Shown: positions 42,678-51,415, numbered from the stretch's first letter. The stretch is 64,000 bases of DNA from an uncultured bacterium (GCA_903895695.1 CAITUY010000178.1:1-64000), one strand, 5' to 3'. Program-made: numbers and translations. Notes: generated by a model from the letters alone, not told the origin.

Positions 42678-42726
42678 CGGGGATTCCTTTCCTGCTGTGC
42701 CGTCGCCCGGCGTTGTCCTTCTCTTC

Positions 42727-43545
42727 TCAACTCTTGGCAATCGGCTGGTTCATGAGCGCAATGATGCTATCCGGGTGTTTGTCGGAAGTCTCGTACGGCG
42801 CAACGCTCCCGTTCTTCCGGAACCGAACCGTTCGCGTGTAGGGCGAATTCAGGACGGGAAAACGGAATGCCCCCGCGCTCTCCTTCAACGTCTGGAGCGC
42901 CCGCACTGCGCCTTCGCGAATCAGTGACCGGACAAGCTTGGGCGACTTGTGGACGGCGCTCAGTTTGGCGCTCCGGTACGATTCGGCATCCAGGTCGTCC
43001 AGGCCATCGGGCAGCAACCCGCGCTTGCCCGACACGGTCACGACCCCGGGCGTCAGGGCCGCTGCCTCCACGGTCAGCGCCTCCTCGCCGCAGGCCAAAA
43101 TCACCGGGACCCCCAGTTCCATCGCACACAACGCGAATTGCCCGTACTCACCGATCGAAATGCCGTTCACCCGCATGTCGGCATAGTTGAACCATTGCGT
43201 GTGAGTGATGTGCGAGTACGGCGTCCCTGCCTTGGCATGCTGCCCCACAAATGCCACGGCGGAAAATGTGCGATCCAACCCCCACGGCCACGCCGGCTCG
43301 CCGGGGCCTCGGAGCAGCAATGCTCTTTCGTCGAGCGTTTCCGGATCGATCCCGCCCGCCCCATGGCCATCCACCACCAGGACCTCTTTCGCCCCGGCGG
43401 TCATGAACCCATCGATGGCGGCATTCACCTCCTCGGTCAGAAGCCGTACGCCCTTCGCATAGAACCGCCCGGACGGGAGCACCCAGTCGTCATGATTCAG
43501 GACGCCGGCAACGCCCTCCATGTCCGTCATGATCAGTATCTTCAT
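42727..43545 (-). CDS. M55-family D-aminopeptidase (DppA-like)
   Basis: This 272-residue protein starts MKILIMTDMEGVAG with the metal-binding Asp8 and Glu10. VLVVDGHGAGG and VAFVGQHAKAGTPYSHITHT follow, the M55 zinc site. DppA-type enzymes release D-amino acids from D-peptides and form a decamer. The start overlaps the URO-D stop (ATGA). The grouping with a URO-D homologue and a propeller in one operon is uncommon; the M55 enzyme may act on a peptide- or amide-containing intermediate. Confidence 0.9.
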   Translation of the reverse strand: MKILIMTDMEGVAGVLNHDDWVLPSGRFYAKGVRLLTEEVNAAIDGFMTAGAKEVLVVDGHGAGGIDPETLDERALLLRGPGEPAWPWGLDRTFSAVAFVGQHAKAGTPYSHITHTQWFNYADMRVNGISIGEYGQFALCAMELGVPVILACGEEALTVEAAALTPGVVTVSGKRGLLPDGLDDLDAESYRSAKLSAVHKSPKLVRSLIREGAVRALQTLKESAGAFRFPVLNSPYTRTVRFRKNGSVAPYETSDKHPDSIIALMNQPIAKS

Positions 43546-44612
43546 TGCAGTGCGCCGCCCCCGCCTCGGATGCTCTTTCGGTTCTCGTCATACATCGCCA
43601 GGATATTCTCCAGGGGGATGTCCTCGATGAACTCCTGGCTACCGCACAGGATGTATCCGCCCCGCCCCTTTGTGATCTCCAGGTAGGACCGGACCTCGGC
43701 CCTGACATCCTCCGTCGTTCCGAAGGGCAGCGTTCTTTGGGTGTCAACGCCGCCATGGAAACAAAGATCGCCACCGAAATCCCGCACCAAGCCCGCCAAG
43801 TCCATTCCCTGTGCTGCCACTTGGATGGGATCCAGGATGTCCACCCCGTCTTCAATCAGGGCGGGGATAATGTCGCGCACGCCGCCGCATGAGTGCTTCA
43901 TCACCTTGCAGCCGTGCTCATGGGACACTTGGAAATAGCGCTTCAGCGGTTTGCGGAAGAACTCGTTCCACATCCCGGGCGATACAACCAGTCCGCGCTG
44001 GGTTCCGAAATCGTTTCCGAAATAGGCGATGTCCAGCAGACCGTCGGCAGCCTCCAGGAAACGCCGGGTGGCTTCGACCTCGTAATCCACCACATGCTGA
44101 ATAATGGCATGCGCCACCTCGGGCTTCGTGTGCATCCACACCATGAAGTTCTCCTGCCCGATAAGCCAACCGACTTCGTGGAAGAACGGACTCCACGGTG
44201 CGCCGAAAGTCGCATACGTGTCATGGACCTTTTCGCACTGCCCGCGCACCTGCGTGTAGTCGAGAACGCCCGGGTCAGGCCAGTGATGACTGTGGACCTC
44301 CGCGAGGCTCGTCTCCTCCGTGAACGGCGCAAGGGTAGTCGGGCGGCCGTCGCCGGGGTCGTTCTTCCGGTATTTGGCTCCCCACAGGTTCCGCCAGTAG
44401 CCATCGGCGTCGGGCCCCGTGTCCGGCTGTCCGTAGTCGAAGTGGACCCGCCGCATGTCCACGCCAAGAGCCTTCAGCAGTTCCTCGTAATCGGCCACGC
44501 CCAGTTTCCGCATCAGCCCGTCGGTTACGGACGGGTGCGCTCCATAGTCGGCCGGAGCCCGGTCCGTGGGCTTGTGGGCGATTGCCTGGAGCACTCTCTC
44601 TCGTGATGTCAT
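43542..44612 (-). CDS. URO-D family methyltransferase homologue, second copy
   Basis: This 356-residue protein begins MTSRERVLQAIAHKPTDRAP, a frequent start in the MtaA/CmuA-like branch. FGNDFGTQRGLVVSPGMWNE, CKVMKHSCGGVRDIIPALI (His and Cys as candidate zinc ligands) and CFHGGVDTQRTLPFGTTEDV follow. It is longer than and clearly different from the copy at 27.6 kb. AGGAG lies 8 nt before the ATG. It is the first gene of a three-gene operon. Substrate unknown; no corrinoid protein is present in the window. Confidence 0.82.
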   Translation of the reverse strand: MTSRERVLQAIAHKPTDRAPADYGAHPSVTDGLMRKLGVADYEELLKALGVDMRRVHFDYGQPDTGPDADGYWRNLWGAKYRKNDPGDGRPTTLAPFTEETSLAEVHSHHWPDPGVLDYTQVRGQCEKVHDTYATFGAPWSPFFHEVGWLIGQENFMVWMHTKPEVAHAIIQHVVDYEVEATRRFLEAADGLLDIAYFGNDFGTQRGLVVSPGMWNEFFRKPLKRYFQVSHEHGCKVMKHSCGGVRDIIPALIEDGVDILDPIQVAAQGMDLAGLVRDFGGDLCFHGGVDTQRTLPFGTTEDVRAEVRSYLEITKGRGGYILCGSQEFIEDIPLENILAMYDENRKSIRGGGGALQ

Positions 44613-44680
44613 CCCATCTTCTCCTGCATATGTGCCGCCAGACACTCAGTGACAAGGTTGACTACCCTTCAATGGCAGGC

Positions 44681-44709
44681 AGAGTAGGATGCCGGTCGCG
44701 GTGAATCAA
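44681..44709 (-). promoter_or_regulatory. Candidate promoter of the URO-D/M55/propeller operon
   Basis: TTGATT (44704-44709) and TACTCT (44681-44686) have a 17-bp spacing and lie about 70 bp before the URO-D start on the minus strand. Confidence 0.35.
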
Positions 44710-44770
44710 GGGTGGATCGACCCGTATGGCGTAGGCGTGGTGCCACCCCGGGGAATCGTTGCCTCAACCG

Positions 44771-44889
44771 TCAGGTCGTCGGCATGGCCAGGGTGACACA
44801 GGTTCCCTTGCCCGGGGAGGAATCCAATCGCAACTCGCCGCCGAAGCAGGCCACGCGCTCGCGCATTTTGGAAAGCCCCAGAAGCGAGT
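44771..44889 (-). pseudogene. Remnant of a NarL-type sensor histidine kinase
   Basis: The minus strand encodes LLGLSKMRERVACFGGELRL, then DSSPGKGTCVTLAMP and a TGA at 44771-44773. This is the C-terminal end of a HATPase_c domain (compare the GLGLxGMRERV and SxPGxGTxVT consensus). The rest of the kinase is missing; the preceding gene ends immediately upstream at 44890. The scrap shows a deletion or replacement at this junction. Confidence 0.65.
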
Positions 44890-45849
44890 CTATGGTTTAT
44901 GTGCGATGCCGTTGCCGATGGCTCTGAGTTGCTTGATAAATGATTCGGGAATCAGTCCGTTTTCTTGGATCGGGACATCCCAGGTGATCACTCCGCCCTT
45001 GCTCACGACGTGCTGAGTGTAGCCGCAGACCATTTCATTCGGAAAGCGAGGCTGCCCTGTGCACCAGTATTCGCCAAGGTAGGACAGCATGTGGAATCGG
45101 TCTTTGTGTCCGCTGGGTCCCGCAACGAACGGGCCTTTGCATTCAGGCAGGGCTTCCGCGACCTCTCCCGCGGTGAAGTCTTCGTGATCCGTGTAGTGGA
45201 TCACCGGCGTATGGATGCCGGGGTTAAAGGCGATGATCGCGTTCGGATTGCCGGCGCGAAGTGCAGCAGCCAACGTCCGGAAGTTAGGTTCCTCGTGATC
45301 GGGATACCGAAACTCAGCTCCGTAACACCCATCCACCCACCACCCCTGCACCTTTGACCCCCAGCGTAATGACCAGTCGCGGCACACCGCTTCCCAATGC
45401 CGCATGAATTCAACCCACCGGAACTGCGCCCAGCGTTCACCGGATCCCCATTCAAATCCGCCGTCGCCCCAATGCCGAGGCATTTCCAGTCCCTTGCGCG
45501 CCTCTCGATCGGCCCACGAACCATCGGCGGGCACATAGACCAGCAATTCGATCCCCAGCGGATGAAGGGCTTCATGCAGGTCAGACACAAGGTCACGCCG
45601 CGAGCATTTGCTCGGGCAGATCCCGGCGATACGGTCATAGGTTGCGTTCGGCGCACAATAATGCCCGGACCCTTGGCCGATCGTGATGCAGAAGTACGGG
45701 GCTTTCACCGACTGCAACTGTCGCGCGAGCCCGGCAACATCAAACGCATCGACCCGGCGATTCCATGCATCTGCTGTTGTTGGCGGTACGGTAAGGTAGT
45801 GGCAGAAGACACCCCAGCCTGAACGGGCGAACCATTCTGTGTCATGCAT
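44890..45849 (-). CDS. GH29-like alpha-L-fucosidase-family protein
   Basis: This 319-residue TIM-barrel protein begins HDTEWFARSGWGVFCHYL, the usual start of GH29-type fucosidase domains. YFCITIGQGSGHYCAPN and KVQGWWVDGCYGAEFRYP follow, where the Asp of WWVDG matches the GH29 nucleophile position. It is shorter than typical fucosidases and lacks the C-terminal beta-sandwich and a signal peptide. It starts 10 bp after the large heparinase-like gene. Hydrolase function is likely; the sugar is uncertain. Confidence 0.65.
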   Translation of the reverse strand: MHDTEWFARSGWGVFCHYLTVPPTTADAWNRRVDAFDVAGLARQLQSVKAPYFCITIGQGSGHYCAPNATYDRIAGICPSKCSRRDLVSDLHEALHPLGIELLVYVPADGSWADREARKGLEMPRHWGDGGFEWGSGERWAQFRWVEFMRHWEAVCRDWSLRWGSKVQGWWVDGCYGAEFRYPDHEEPNFRTLAAALRAGNPNAIIAFNPGIHTPVIHYTDHEDFTAGEVAEALPECKGPFVAGPSGHKDRFHMLSYLGEYWCTGQPRFPNEMVCGYTQHVVSKGGVITWDVPIQENGLIPESFIKQLRAIGNGIAHKP

Positions 45850-45859
45850 GCCGTGTTCC

Positions 45860-48800
45860 TTAGCGACTCGTGGCGCTGACGGCCGGGACCAGCGCCCCGG
45901 CCAGGGTCGGCGTAAAGGGCCGGGCCCAGCCTGCGGGAAAGACCAGGTTCTTCAGGGTCAGCTCGTGTTTGCCGCCGGGCACAGAGAGGGCAATCAGGTT
46001 GGTGTCCCGGTACGTGCCCCAGCCGCTCGCCGGATAATCGGTCCAGCAGGCCATCCATTCCTGGCCGTCAATCCAGTACTGCGGCCGCTCGATCCAGTCC
46101 GGGCGGGTGACGAACAGCACCCGCGCACGGCCATCGATCGTCAGGCGAATGGTGTCGCCGTCCAGCTTCGCCTTGAACGGACCCTCGCCGCGCACGGCGA
46201 CTCCCCGGCCCAGGTCGGCCGTCTGCGCCTTCTTTTCGTAGGTGTCGGTCACCGCCGTCTCGCCGGCCTTGAGGTCGGCCAATTTGACTACGCGCTCGAA
46301 CGGACCGGGCCCGCTGAACACGCAGCCCTTATAGCCGACCTGGCCGTTGCCGGCGTTCAGGCACAGCACCACGCGATCGGCGAATACCCGCACCGCGCCG
46401 GCCTTGCCGGTGAACACCACGTCCTCTTTGGCGAAGTGCAGCGGGGTATCGCTGATGAAGAGGTAGTCGGTCGACTCCGTGGTCGTCACTTTCACGCCCC
46501 CGCCAAGGTCCGTGCACGTCGGCACGGGCTCCGCGTCCTTATGTGGATAGACCACGTAGTTGTAGTCCGCGCCCGGCTTCGCCACCGCCTCGATGGTCGT
46601 CTTCGTCTCCTTGGGCGCGAGCTTCGGGAACTGGTCGCTGGTCATGCGCAGCCGGCCGCCCTGGGGGTAATCCCACACCATGCGCGCCCGGATGGGCAGC
46701 GCCTCGGTGAACCAGAAGTAGGTGCTCGCGCCGTAGGCGGTCTTCATTTCCAGCGTACGCCCGGTCATGGTCGGCATTTGCGCCTCGGGCACCAGCTTAT
46801 TGAGAGGCACCGCCGCCGGATCGAAGGCCTTGCCATCGACGCTCACCTTCTCCGGGCCGTCCAGGTTCATCCAGGTCCACCAGGTCGGCCGGCCGCTGCT
46901 GCCCGCCTGCCCTGAGCCTGCCTGCGGTGAGCCAGTCGAACCCGTCGAAGAGGGGAAGGTGTCGCGCATCAAGAAGTAGTTGGCCCCCGCGGGCGTCGCG
47001 CTCTTCAGGAAGAGCACGTGGCGGTTCCAGCTCATGCCCTCACCCTGGCGTACGCGCTGGCCGTCCTTGTACTCGTCGAAGGCCTCCGGCGGGTAGTAGC
47101 GGCTGGCCACCGCGTAGTCGGCCTGCGCGCCGAAGCCATAGTCCTGCACCGCGCCGTCCACCCGGCCGAAAATCTCCGGCTTGTTGTAGGCGCCCACCTT
47201 CACCTGGTTGTGGTAGATGATATTGTCCTGCACGCCGACGCCGTAATAGTACTGATAGCCGGTGCCCGGCGACAACGGCGCGCCCTTGCCATAGAGGATG
47301 GTGTTCAGCGGGTCCGTATCCCAGTGGCCCCAGTTGATGCCGGCGCGCAGGAGCAGCGCTGTCTCGTCCGGGCTGCCGTAGTGAGCGCGGAAGACCACGC
47401 CATAGGTGGGGATGATCGTCGTCGTCAGACCGGGATTCTGCGGGACGAGGTCCGGCCGGAAGTTGAACGCGAAGGTGGCGTTGCCGTCGTTGTTGAGCAG
47501 GTTCACCAGCGGCTCGGTGGTGTAGCACTGCTGCTCCAGCGCCAGCATGCGCGCGGCCAGCTTCGGATCGGCGCGCTCCACGCTGTTGAGCGTGACGCCG
47601 AAGATGCTCTCCAGCATGTCGGAGCTGTTGCCCATGCCGGGGATGATGCGCCGGCCGTCCACGCGGGCGTCGGGCATGGTGAGGTTGGCCAGGTAGCCTA
47701 CGTTCGCCGCCACGTAGGACGCGAAATCCGGTCCGCCGGTGTTGTGGATGATCGTGACCGCTTCATCGAGGAAGCGCGTCGGGCCGTAGAGCTGGTAGGT
47801 GGGGCACTCCAGGTTTGCGCCGTCCCAGGCGTTATGCGTGGCCAGCTTGTACCGCACGAACGCCGTGCCCCGTTCCATCCAGTACGCGTACTGCGGGTGG
47901 TCGGGCAGCAACCCGGCAAGGTCGATCAGGGGGCACGTGCGGTTGATGCTCATGTTGTTGTTGCCCAGGTGGACCCCGACGCCGCGCGGGTTCAAATCCG
48001 GCTCGGCCATCATGTAGGCGCCGAACGCCAGCGACCGGCGCAGCGCGCGCCGCAGCTCAGGGGGCAGGTCGGGACACGCCAGCGCGTCATCGGCCAGGGG
48101 CGTCAGCCGCGCAAATCCCTGGGACTGGCGGTAGTGCGACAGGCCGCCGACATACCAGTTGCCGAGATAACCCATCTGCGAGACGACGCCGTCGGCCGCC
48201 TCCTGGCCATGCGCGATCGCATGTTCCTTGTTGCCGCTTACCACGTAGTACTTGGCCAGCATCTCCCGGTCCGGGTACTGGGCCAGGTTCTTCTTCAAGC
48301 GCGCAATGTCCGCCTGGGTGAAGGCCGCGCGGGGATAGTCGGAGACCTTGGCCGTCTCCGGCCACTCGAGCATCCAGTTCTTGTAGTTGTCCAGGCCAAT
48401 GTAACCGATGGTCTCCTGGACGGCGGCGGGGTCGGCGGCAAAGCTGAGCGCCCAGTCGCGGCGGCCGTAGCTGGGCTTCAGCCCGGCATCATGCTCGTGG
48501 GAGGAGAACGGCGAGATGTCGTCGGTTGTCTCGGCGTACCAGGTGATGTGCCGCACGCTGATCGGCAGCGCGACTACGATGCCCGCGCCCGGTTTCTGCC
48601 AGACCGTCAGCGCCATGGCCCGCCGCCATCCGCCGACGTGCAGCGGCGCCACGGCGACGCGGTCCGCCGGCAGCTGGGCGGCGGCCGGTGCCGCGGCGCG
48701 CAGTTCGATGCCGCCGATCAACCCACCCCACTTGCCGCCCGCCACGATCTTCTCCAGGAGTACCATGCCCGGCTCGGGCCGCGGCGGCATGGGCGTGACC

Positions 48801-49693
48801 CCGGCGCCGCCGACCGGCGCGGGCGGGTTGGCCCCGTCCTTCATCTTCGCCGCCAGATATTCCGCCAGCGGCTTGCGGTCGGTAGTCGCGCGGGCCGCTT
48901 CGCCGCCGGGCATGCAGCGACCGAGCGTGGCGGGCGCGAAGCCTTTCTGCAGTTCCAGGAGCAGGAAGTCCTGACCTTGGGTGATCGCGCCGAAATCAAA
49001 CTCCTCGACGAACTCCGCGTGGTCAAGCCCGTTCACGATCCGGGCCCGGCAGACGTACTCGCCGGCCGGGACGAATTGATAGCGCAGTTCCACCTCGCAG
49101 CACACCGGCCCCTCGCGCAACACCTTGAACGCATAGCCGCTGATCTTGCGGTCGGTGACGAACCGTGCGCCGCCCATCCACGTGCCGCCCGCCGGCTGCC
49201 AGCCGAGGATCGGGGCCGGCACCTGCGCGGCGTCGGCCGCGTCCACCGGCGCCTTGAACGTCTTCATCCCGGCCGCGGGCAGGCGGAGACGGAAGAAGGC
49301 ATTGCCGACCTCGATCCGGTCCTTACCCTTCTGCACCGTCAGTGCCGTGGCCTTCGGGTCCGGGTTGCCGGCGGCGACGCGATAGGTCACGCTGCTGCCC
49401 TTCGCCAGCGCCGCCACGAAGCTGAGTATCCCGTCCTCCACCTGGCAGGGGATCTCCTGGCCGTCCGGCGCGCGGACCACGGCATGGCCGGGCTTGAACC
49501 GAGTGCCCACGGTGTAGTGCACCAGCTCCGGGCTCCACTCGCGATAGCCGTAGTCCGTGAGGGTGATCGCGCCGTCCGTCGGCACGGCGCGCGGGGGCGT
49601 GGCGCCGCTGTCAGCGCCCAACGCGGTCAACGCGGTGACCCCAAGCGCCCCGGCACAAATGAGAGCATTCGACAACTTCGCTGGCATCTTCAT
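45860..49693 (-). CDS. Large secreted heparinase-II/III-like protein
   Basis: This 1277-residue protein has a signal peptide (LSNALICAGALGVTALTALGA). The N-terminal third is beta-rich (VHYTVGTRFKPGHAVVRAPD). A helical region around residues 400-800 follows (AFGAYMMAEPDLNPRGVGVH, GMGNSSDMLESIFGVTL). The final third is a beta-sandwich with YNYVVYPHKDAEPVPTC, resembling heparinase II/III-type lyases that combine an alpha-toroid with beta-sheets. The catalytic residues cannot be assigned with confidence. GGGAGG precedes the ATG. A 56-bp repeat-like sequence is inserted in frame near residue 920. It heads an operon with the GH29-like gene. Confidence 0.5.
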   Translation of the reverse strand: MKMPAKLSNALICAGALGVTALTALGADSGATPPRAVPTDGAITLTDYGYREWSPELVHYTVGTRFKPGHAVVRAPDGQEIPCQVEDGILSFVAALAKGSSVTYRVAAGNPDPKATALTVQKGKDRIEVGNAFFRLRLPAAGMKTFKAPVDAADAAQVPAPILGWQPAGGTWMGGARFVTDRKISGYAFKVLREGPVCCEVELRYQFVPAGEYVCRARIVNGLDHAEFVEEFDFGAITQGQDFLLLELQKGFAPATLGRCMPGGEAARATTDRKPLAEYLAAKMKDGANPPAPVGGAGVTPMPPRPEPGMVLLEKIVAGGKWGGLIGGIELRAAAPAAAQLPADRVAVAPLHVGGWRRAMALTVWQKPGAGIVVALPISVRHITWYAETTDDISPFSSHEHDAGLKPSYGRRDWALSFAADPAAVQETIGYIGLDNYKNWMLEWPETAKVSDYPRAAFTQADIARLKKNLAQYPDREMLAKYYVVSGNKEHAIAHGQEAADGVVSQMGYLGNWYVGGLSHYRQSQGFARLTPLADDALACPDLPPELRRALRRSLAFGAYMMAEPDLNPRGVGVHLGNNNMSINRTCPLIDLAGLLPDHPQYAYWMERGTAFVRYKLATHNAWDGANLECPTYQLYGPTRFLDEAVTIIHNTGGPDFASYVAANVGYLANLTMPDARVDGRRIIPGMGNSSDMLESIFGVTLNSVERADPKLAARMLALEQQCYTTEPLVNLLNNDGNATFAFNFRPDLVPQNPGLTTTIIPTYGVVFRAHYGSPDETALLLRAGINWGHWDTDPLNTILYGKGAPLSPGTGYQYYYGVGVQDNIIYHNQVKVGAYNKPEIFGRVDGAVQDYGFGAQADYAVASRYYPPEAFDEYKDGQRVRQGEGMSWNRHVLFLKSATPAGANYFLMRDTFPSSTGSTGSPQAGSGQAGSSGRPTWWTWMNLDGPEKVSVDGKAFDPAAVPLNKLVPEAQMPTMTGRTLEMKTAYGASTYFWFTEALPIRARMVWDYPQGGRLRMTSDQFPKLAPKETKTTIEAVAKPGADYNYVVYPHKDAEPVPTCTDLGGGVKVTTTESTDYLFISDTPLHFAKEDVVFTGKAGAVRVFADRVVLCLNAGNGQVGYKGCVFSGPGPFERVVKLADLKAGETAVTDTYEKKAQTADLGRGVAVRGEGPFKAKLDGDTIRLTIDGRARVLFVTRPDWIERPQYWIDGQEWMACWTDYPASGWGTYRDTNLIALSVPGGKHELTLKNLVFPAGWARPFTPTLAGALVPAVSATSR
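46895..46950 (-). repeat. In-frame low-complexity repeat insertion
   Basis: On the minus strand this reads cttcgacgggttcgactgg, ctcaccgcaggcaggctcag, ggcaggcgggcagcagcggc. It resembles a dispersed intergenic repeat type (TTCGAC...GGCAGGCTCAGGGCAGGC) common in environmental genomes. Here it adds about 19 Ser/Thr/Gly/Gln residues between DTFPS and RPTWWTW without breaking the frame. Confidence 0.45.
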
Positions 49694-49903
49694 CCTATTC
49701 CTCCCTTTGGCGTTGCAGGGCCTTTGCAGAACCCTTGCGGCGGCAAGGGAAGGCCTCCAGAACTGTAGCAGACGGCATTATCCGAGACGGCGGCAGGTAG
49801 GGTATACAACCGCGCCCTCCCGTTTCAACCTTCCATTGTCGACTGACGCGCGGGCGCATCTCCGAGTCCTGGCGTTCTGGCCTGTGGAGAGCGGATGGCC
49901 TGA

Positions 49904-50203
49904 CTACCGGTATGCGTCTTTCCGATCGTCGATGGCCAGCATGAACACAATCCTCTCACCCTCGTCTACGGAGTAGAAGATCCGATATGGGCCTGTTCGG
50001 TGTCGCCATGTTGCGGGCGCGTAGCCCTGTAACTTACGGATGTTAGGACCGAAGTACGGTCCCTGCTGCAACTGGGGGTAGATGTAACTCTCCAGTTTGT
50101 TCGGCAGAAACCGAGGTGGTCCCAACCGCGCTAACGCCTTCTTGAACTCATCGGTCTCAAAGATCCGGAATTCAGACGAATGAGCCGCGTCGGTGTTTGG
50201 CAT
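49904..50203 (-). CDS. RelE/ParE-type toxin
   Basis: This 99-residue protein shows the RelE/ParE fold: FKKALARLGPPRFLPNKLES, KLQGYAPATWRHRTGPYRIF, then YSVDEGERIVFMLAIDDRKDAY. The arginines and the terminal tyrosine are in place for ribosome-dependent mRNA cleavage, or gyrase inhibition if ParE-like. It overlaps the antitoxin gene by 32 bp. Confidence 0.85.
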   Translation of the reverse strand: MPNTDAAHSSEFRIFETDEFKKALARLGPPRFLPNKLESYIYPQLQQGPYFGPNIRKLQGYAPATWRHRTGPYRIFYSVDEGERIVFMLAIDDRKDAYR

Positions 50204-50411
50204 CCTGGTGCCCTCGCTTCAGGCTTTGATTGAGACCGGTGTTCGCGCGGATCTCCGCCATCTCAAACTCATCTACGGTTTCGTGGTCCTGCACGAAACG
50301 CAACACGGCCGTCTCGATGAAGTTCGAGATGGGTCTATTCTCCCGTTCGGCCACTCCTCTGAATAACCGATAGACACTGTCGTCTAGTCGCAATGTCACT
50401 GTTTTGGACAT
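50172..50411 (-). CDS. Ribbon-helix-helix (CopG-type) antitoxin
   Basis: This 79-residue protein starts SKTVTLRLDDSVYRLFRGVA, then RENRPISNFIETAVLRFV, a ribbon-helix-helix DNA-binding domain. The C-terminal half would mask the toxin. It has a strong promoter and a 10-bp tandem repeat just upstream, consistent with autoregulation. The 32-bp overlap with the toxin is longer than usual. Confidence 0.85.
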   Translation of the reverse strand: MSKTVTLRLDDSVYRLFRGVAERENRPISNFIETAVLRFVQDHETVDEFEMAEIRANTGLNQSLKRGHQDAKHRRGSFV

Positions 50412-50445
50412 CCTCGTCTCCTATCCGTTTCTTCGTTCAGACCGG

Positions 50446-50477
50446 AATAGAATACAATAGAATACATTTGACGTCAA
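50446..50477 (-). promoter_or_regulatory. Promoter and tandem operator of the RHH/RelE module
   Basis: TTGACG (50472-50477) and TATTCT (50449-50454) have a 17-bp spacing on the minus strand. The -10 region is built from two 10-bp direct repeats (plus strand aatagaatac at 50446-50455 and 50456-50465). Ten-bp repeats put half-sites on one DNA face, as expected for ribbon-helix-helix autorepressors. Confidence 0.6.
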
Positions 50478-50523
50478 TATGCGATTGGCGTACCAACGGT
50501 GGGCAGTAGGCTGAACGGACCCG

Positions 50524-50808
50524 TCAGGGCGAGTTCTGGCCTGGCTGCCGTTGTTGGCCTAAGATCAGCCTGTCGTACTCCGCGTGAGTGCCGATCCAGA
50601 CCCACAGGAATCCAGTTGGATCGGGCACGGCAAGCGCACGATGGTGGATCCCCACACGAGCCGACCACAGTTTGCCGGTCTTCTTGAAATGAAGGGATGG
50701 GTGCCGAGGGTCGCGCTGGAGCAAGGCAAAACTCTGATCGGCGACCCTCTGTATCTCCGGCGGTAAGGCGTCGTAGCAGCGCCAGAAACGTCGGTTCGTT
50801 CGGTGCAT
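50524..50808 (-). CDS. RelE-superfamily toxin (HigB/ParE-like)
   Basis: This 94-residue protein begins MHRTNRRFWRCYDALPPEIQ, followed by FALLQRDPRHPSLHFKKTGK, LWSARVGIHHRALAV and FLWVWIGTHAEYDRL, a ParE/HigB-type fold common in TA modules. It starts inside the stop of the preceding antitoxin gene (TGATG). Its target is not known. Confidence 0.8.
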   Translation of the reverse strand: MHRTNRRFWRCYDALPPEIQRVADQSFALLQRDPRHPSLHFKKTGKLWSARVGIHHRALAVPDPTGFLWVWIGTHAEYDRLILGQQRQPGQNSP

Positions 50809-51008
50809 CAGAGCGGTCTCGTATCGCCGGACTCGGTATCTCGCAGAGCCTCCTCCACGAGGAAGTCAAGCTTGCCGTCGGCGCTGTCGCGCTCGACCTG
50901 CGCATCCCACGTCTGCCAGTCCTTCTCCACGATCCAGTCATGGATCTTGGAGAACTGGTCACTCGGCAGTTGCTCAATCGCACGCTCGATTTCCAGTACC
51001 GTTGTCAT
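50808..51008 (-). CDS. Small antitoxin of the second RelE-type module
   Basis: This 66-residue acidic protein begins MTTVLEIERAIEQLPSDQFS, then VEKDWQTWDAQVERDSADGK, and ends with a helix LDFLVEEALRD. The type is often seen upstream of HigB/ParE-like toxins. AAGGAGG lies 13 nt before the ATG at 51008; the longer reading frame adds a basic non-family extension. The stop overlaps the toxin start by one base. Confidence 0.78.
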   Translation of the reverse strand: MTTVLEIERAIEQLPSDQFSKIHDWIVEKDWQTWDAQVERDSADGKLDFLVEEALRDTESGDTRPL

Positions 51009-51089
51009 GTCGATAATATACCTCCTTCCGGCAGGCGTGGGCAATCCTCTTCGCCCCTGTTTGCGGGCCAACGCAGGGGCTCTCCCTTT

Positions 51090-51383
51090 TCACACCGCGG
51101 CGGCGCGGTGTGAAAGAGGCGAGCAGTCCGTTGTTGGCGGTTCGTTTGCTTTCCTTCTTGCACCAATGAGCAGCAACATCACCAGGACAACGAGGATGAG
51201 AAGACGACGTCCGTAACTGCCAGTGATCATGACGACCACCGTGGCGACTGCAGCAATGGCAAGCCCCCACGGCGGCAGTACGCCGGACCAAACGAACCAA
51301 TTTGCAGCGCCAAGGATAAATGCCGAACAGAGCACCATGACAGTGGCGTAGCCGGGGTACGGTTGTTCGGACCACGGAAGCAT
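51090..51383 (-). CDS. Small membrane protein of unknown function
   Basis: This frame of about 97 residues encodes at least two to three membrane helices (YATVMVLCSAFILGAANWFV, LAIAAVATVVVMITG, LLILVVLVMLLLIG) and a polar C-terminus. I recognise no family. The start has a weak GAGAG site. A perfect 11-bp stem hairpin (51088-51115) covers the stop codon. It may be real, but coding support is limited. Confidence 0.45.
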   Translation of the reverse strand: MLPWSEQPYPGYATVMVLCSAFILGAANWFVWSGVLPPWGLAIAAVATVVVMITGSYGRRLLILVVLVMLLLIGARRKANEPPTTDCSPLSHRAAAV

Positions 51384-51415
51384 GGATGTCACTCTCTCGT
51401 GTCTCCTAACGAATA

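Noticed and set aside
47018-49768. Long plus-strand open frame (916 codons) opposite the heparinase-like gene
   Set aside because: It mirrors the codon bias of the minus-strand gene, has no family match or start signal, and its product is His/Arg/Val-rich as expected for an antisense shadow.
51088-51115. Perfect hairpin (tttcacaccgc / gcggtgtgaaa) at the end of the small membrane gene as an intrinsic terminator
   Set aside because: There is no T-run on the downstream side in either direction; I treat it only as an unassigned hairpin.
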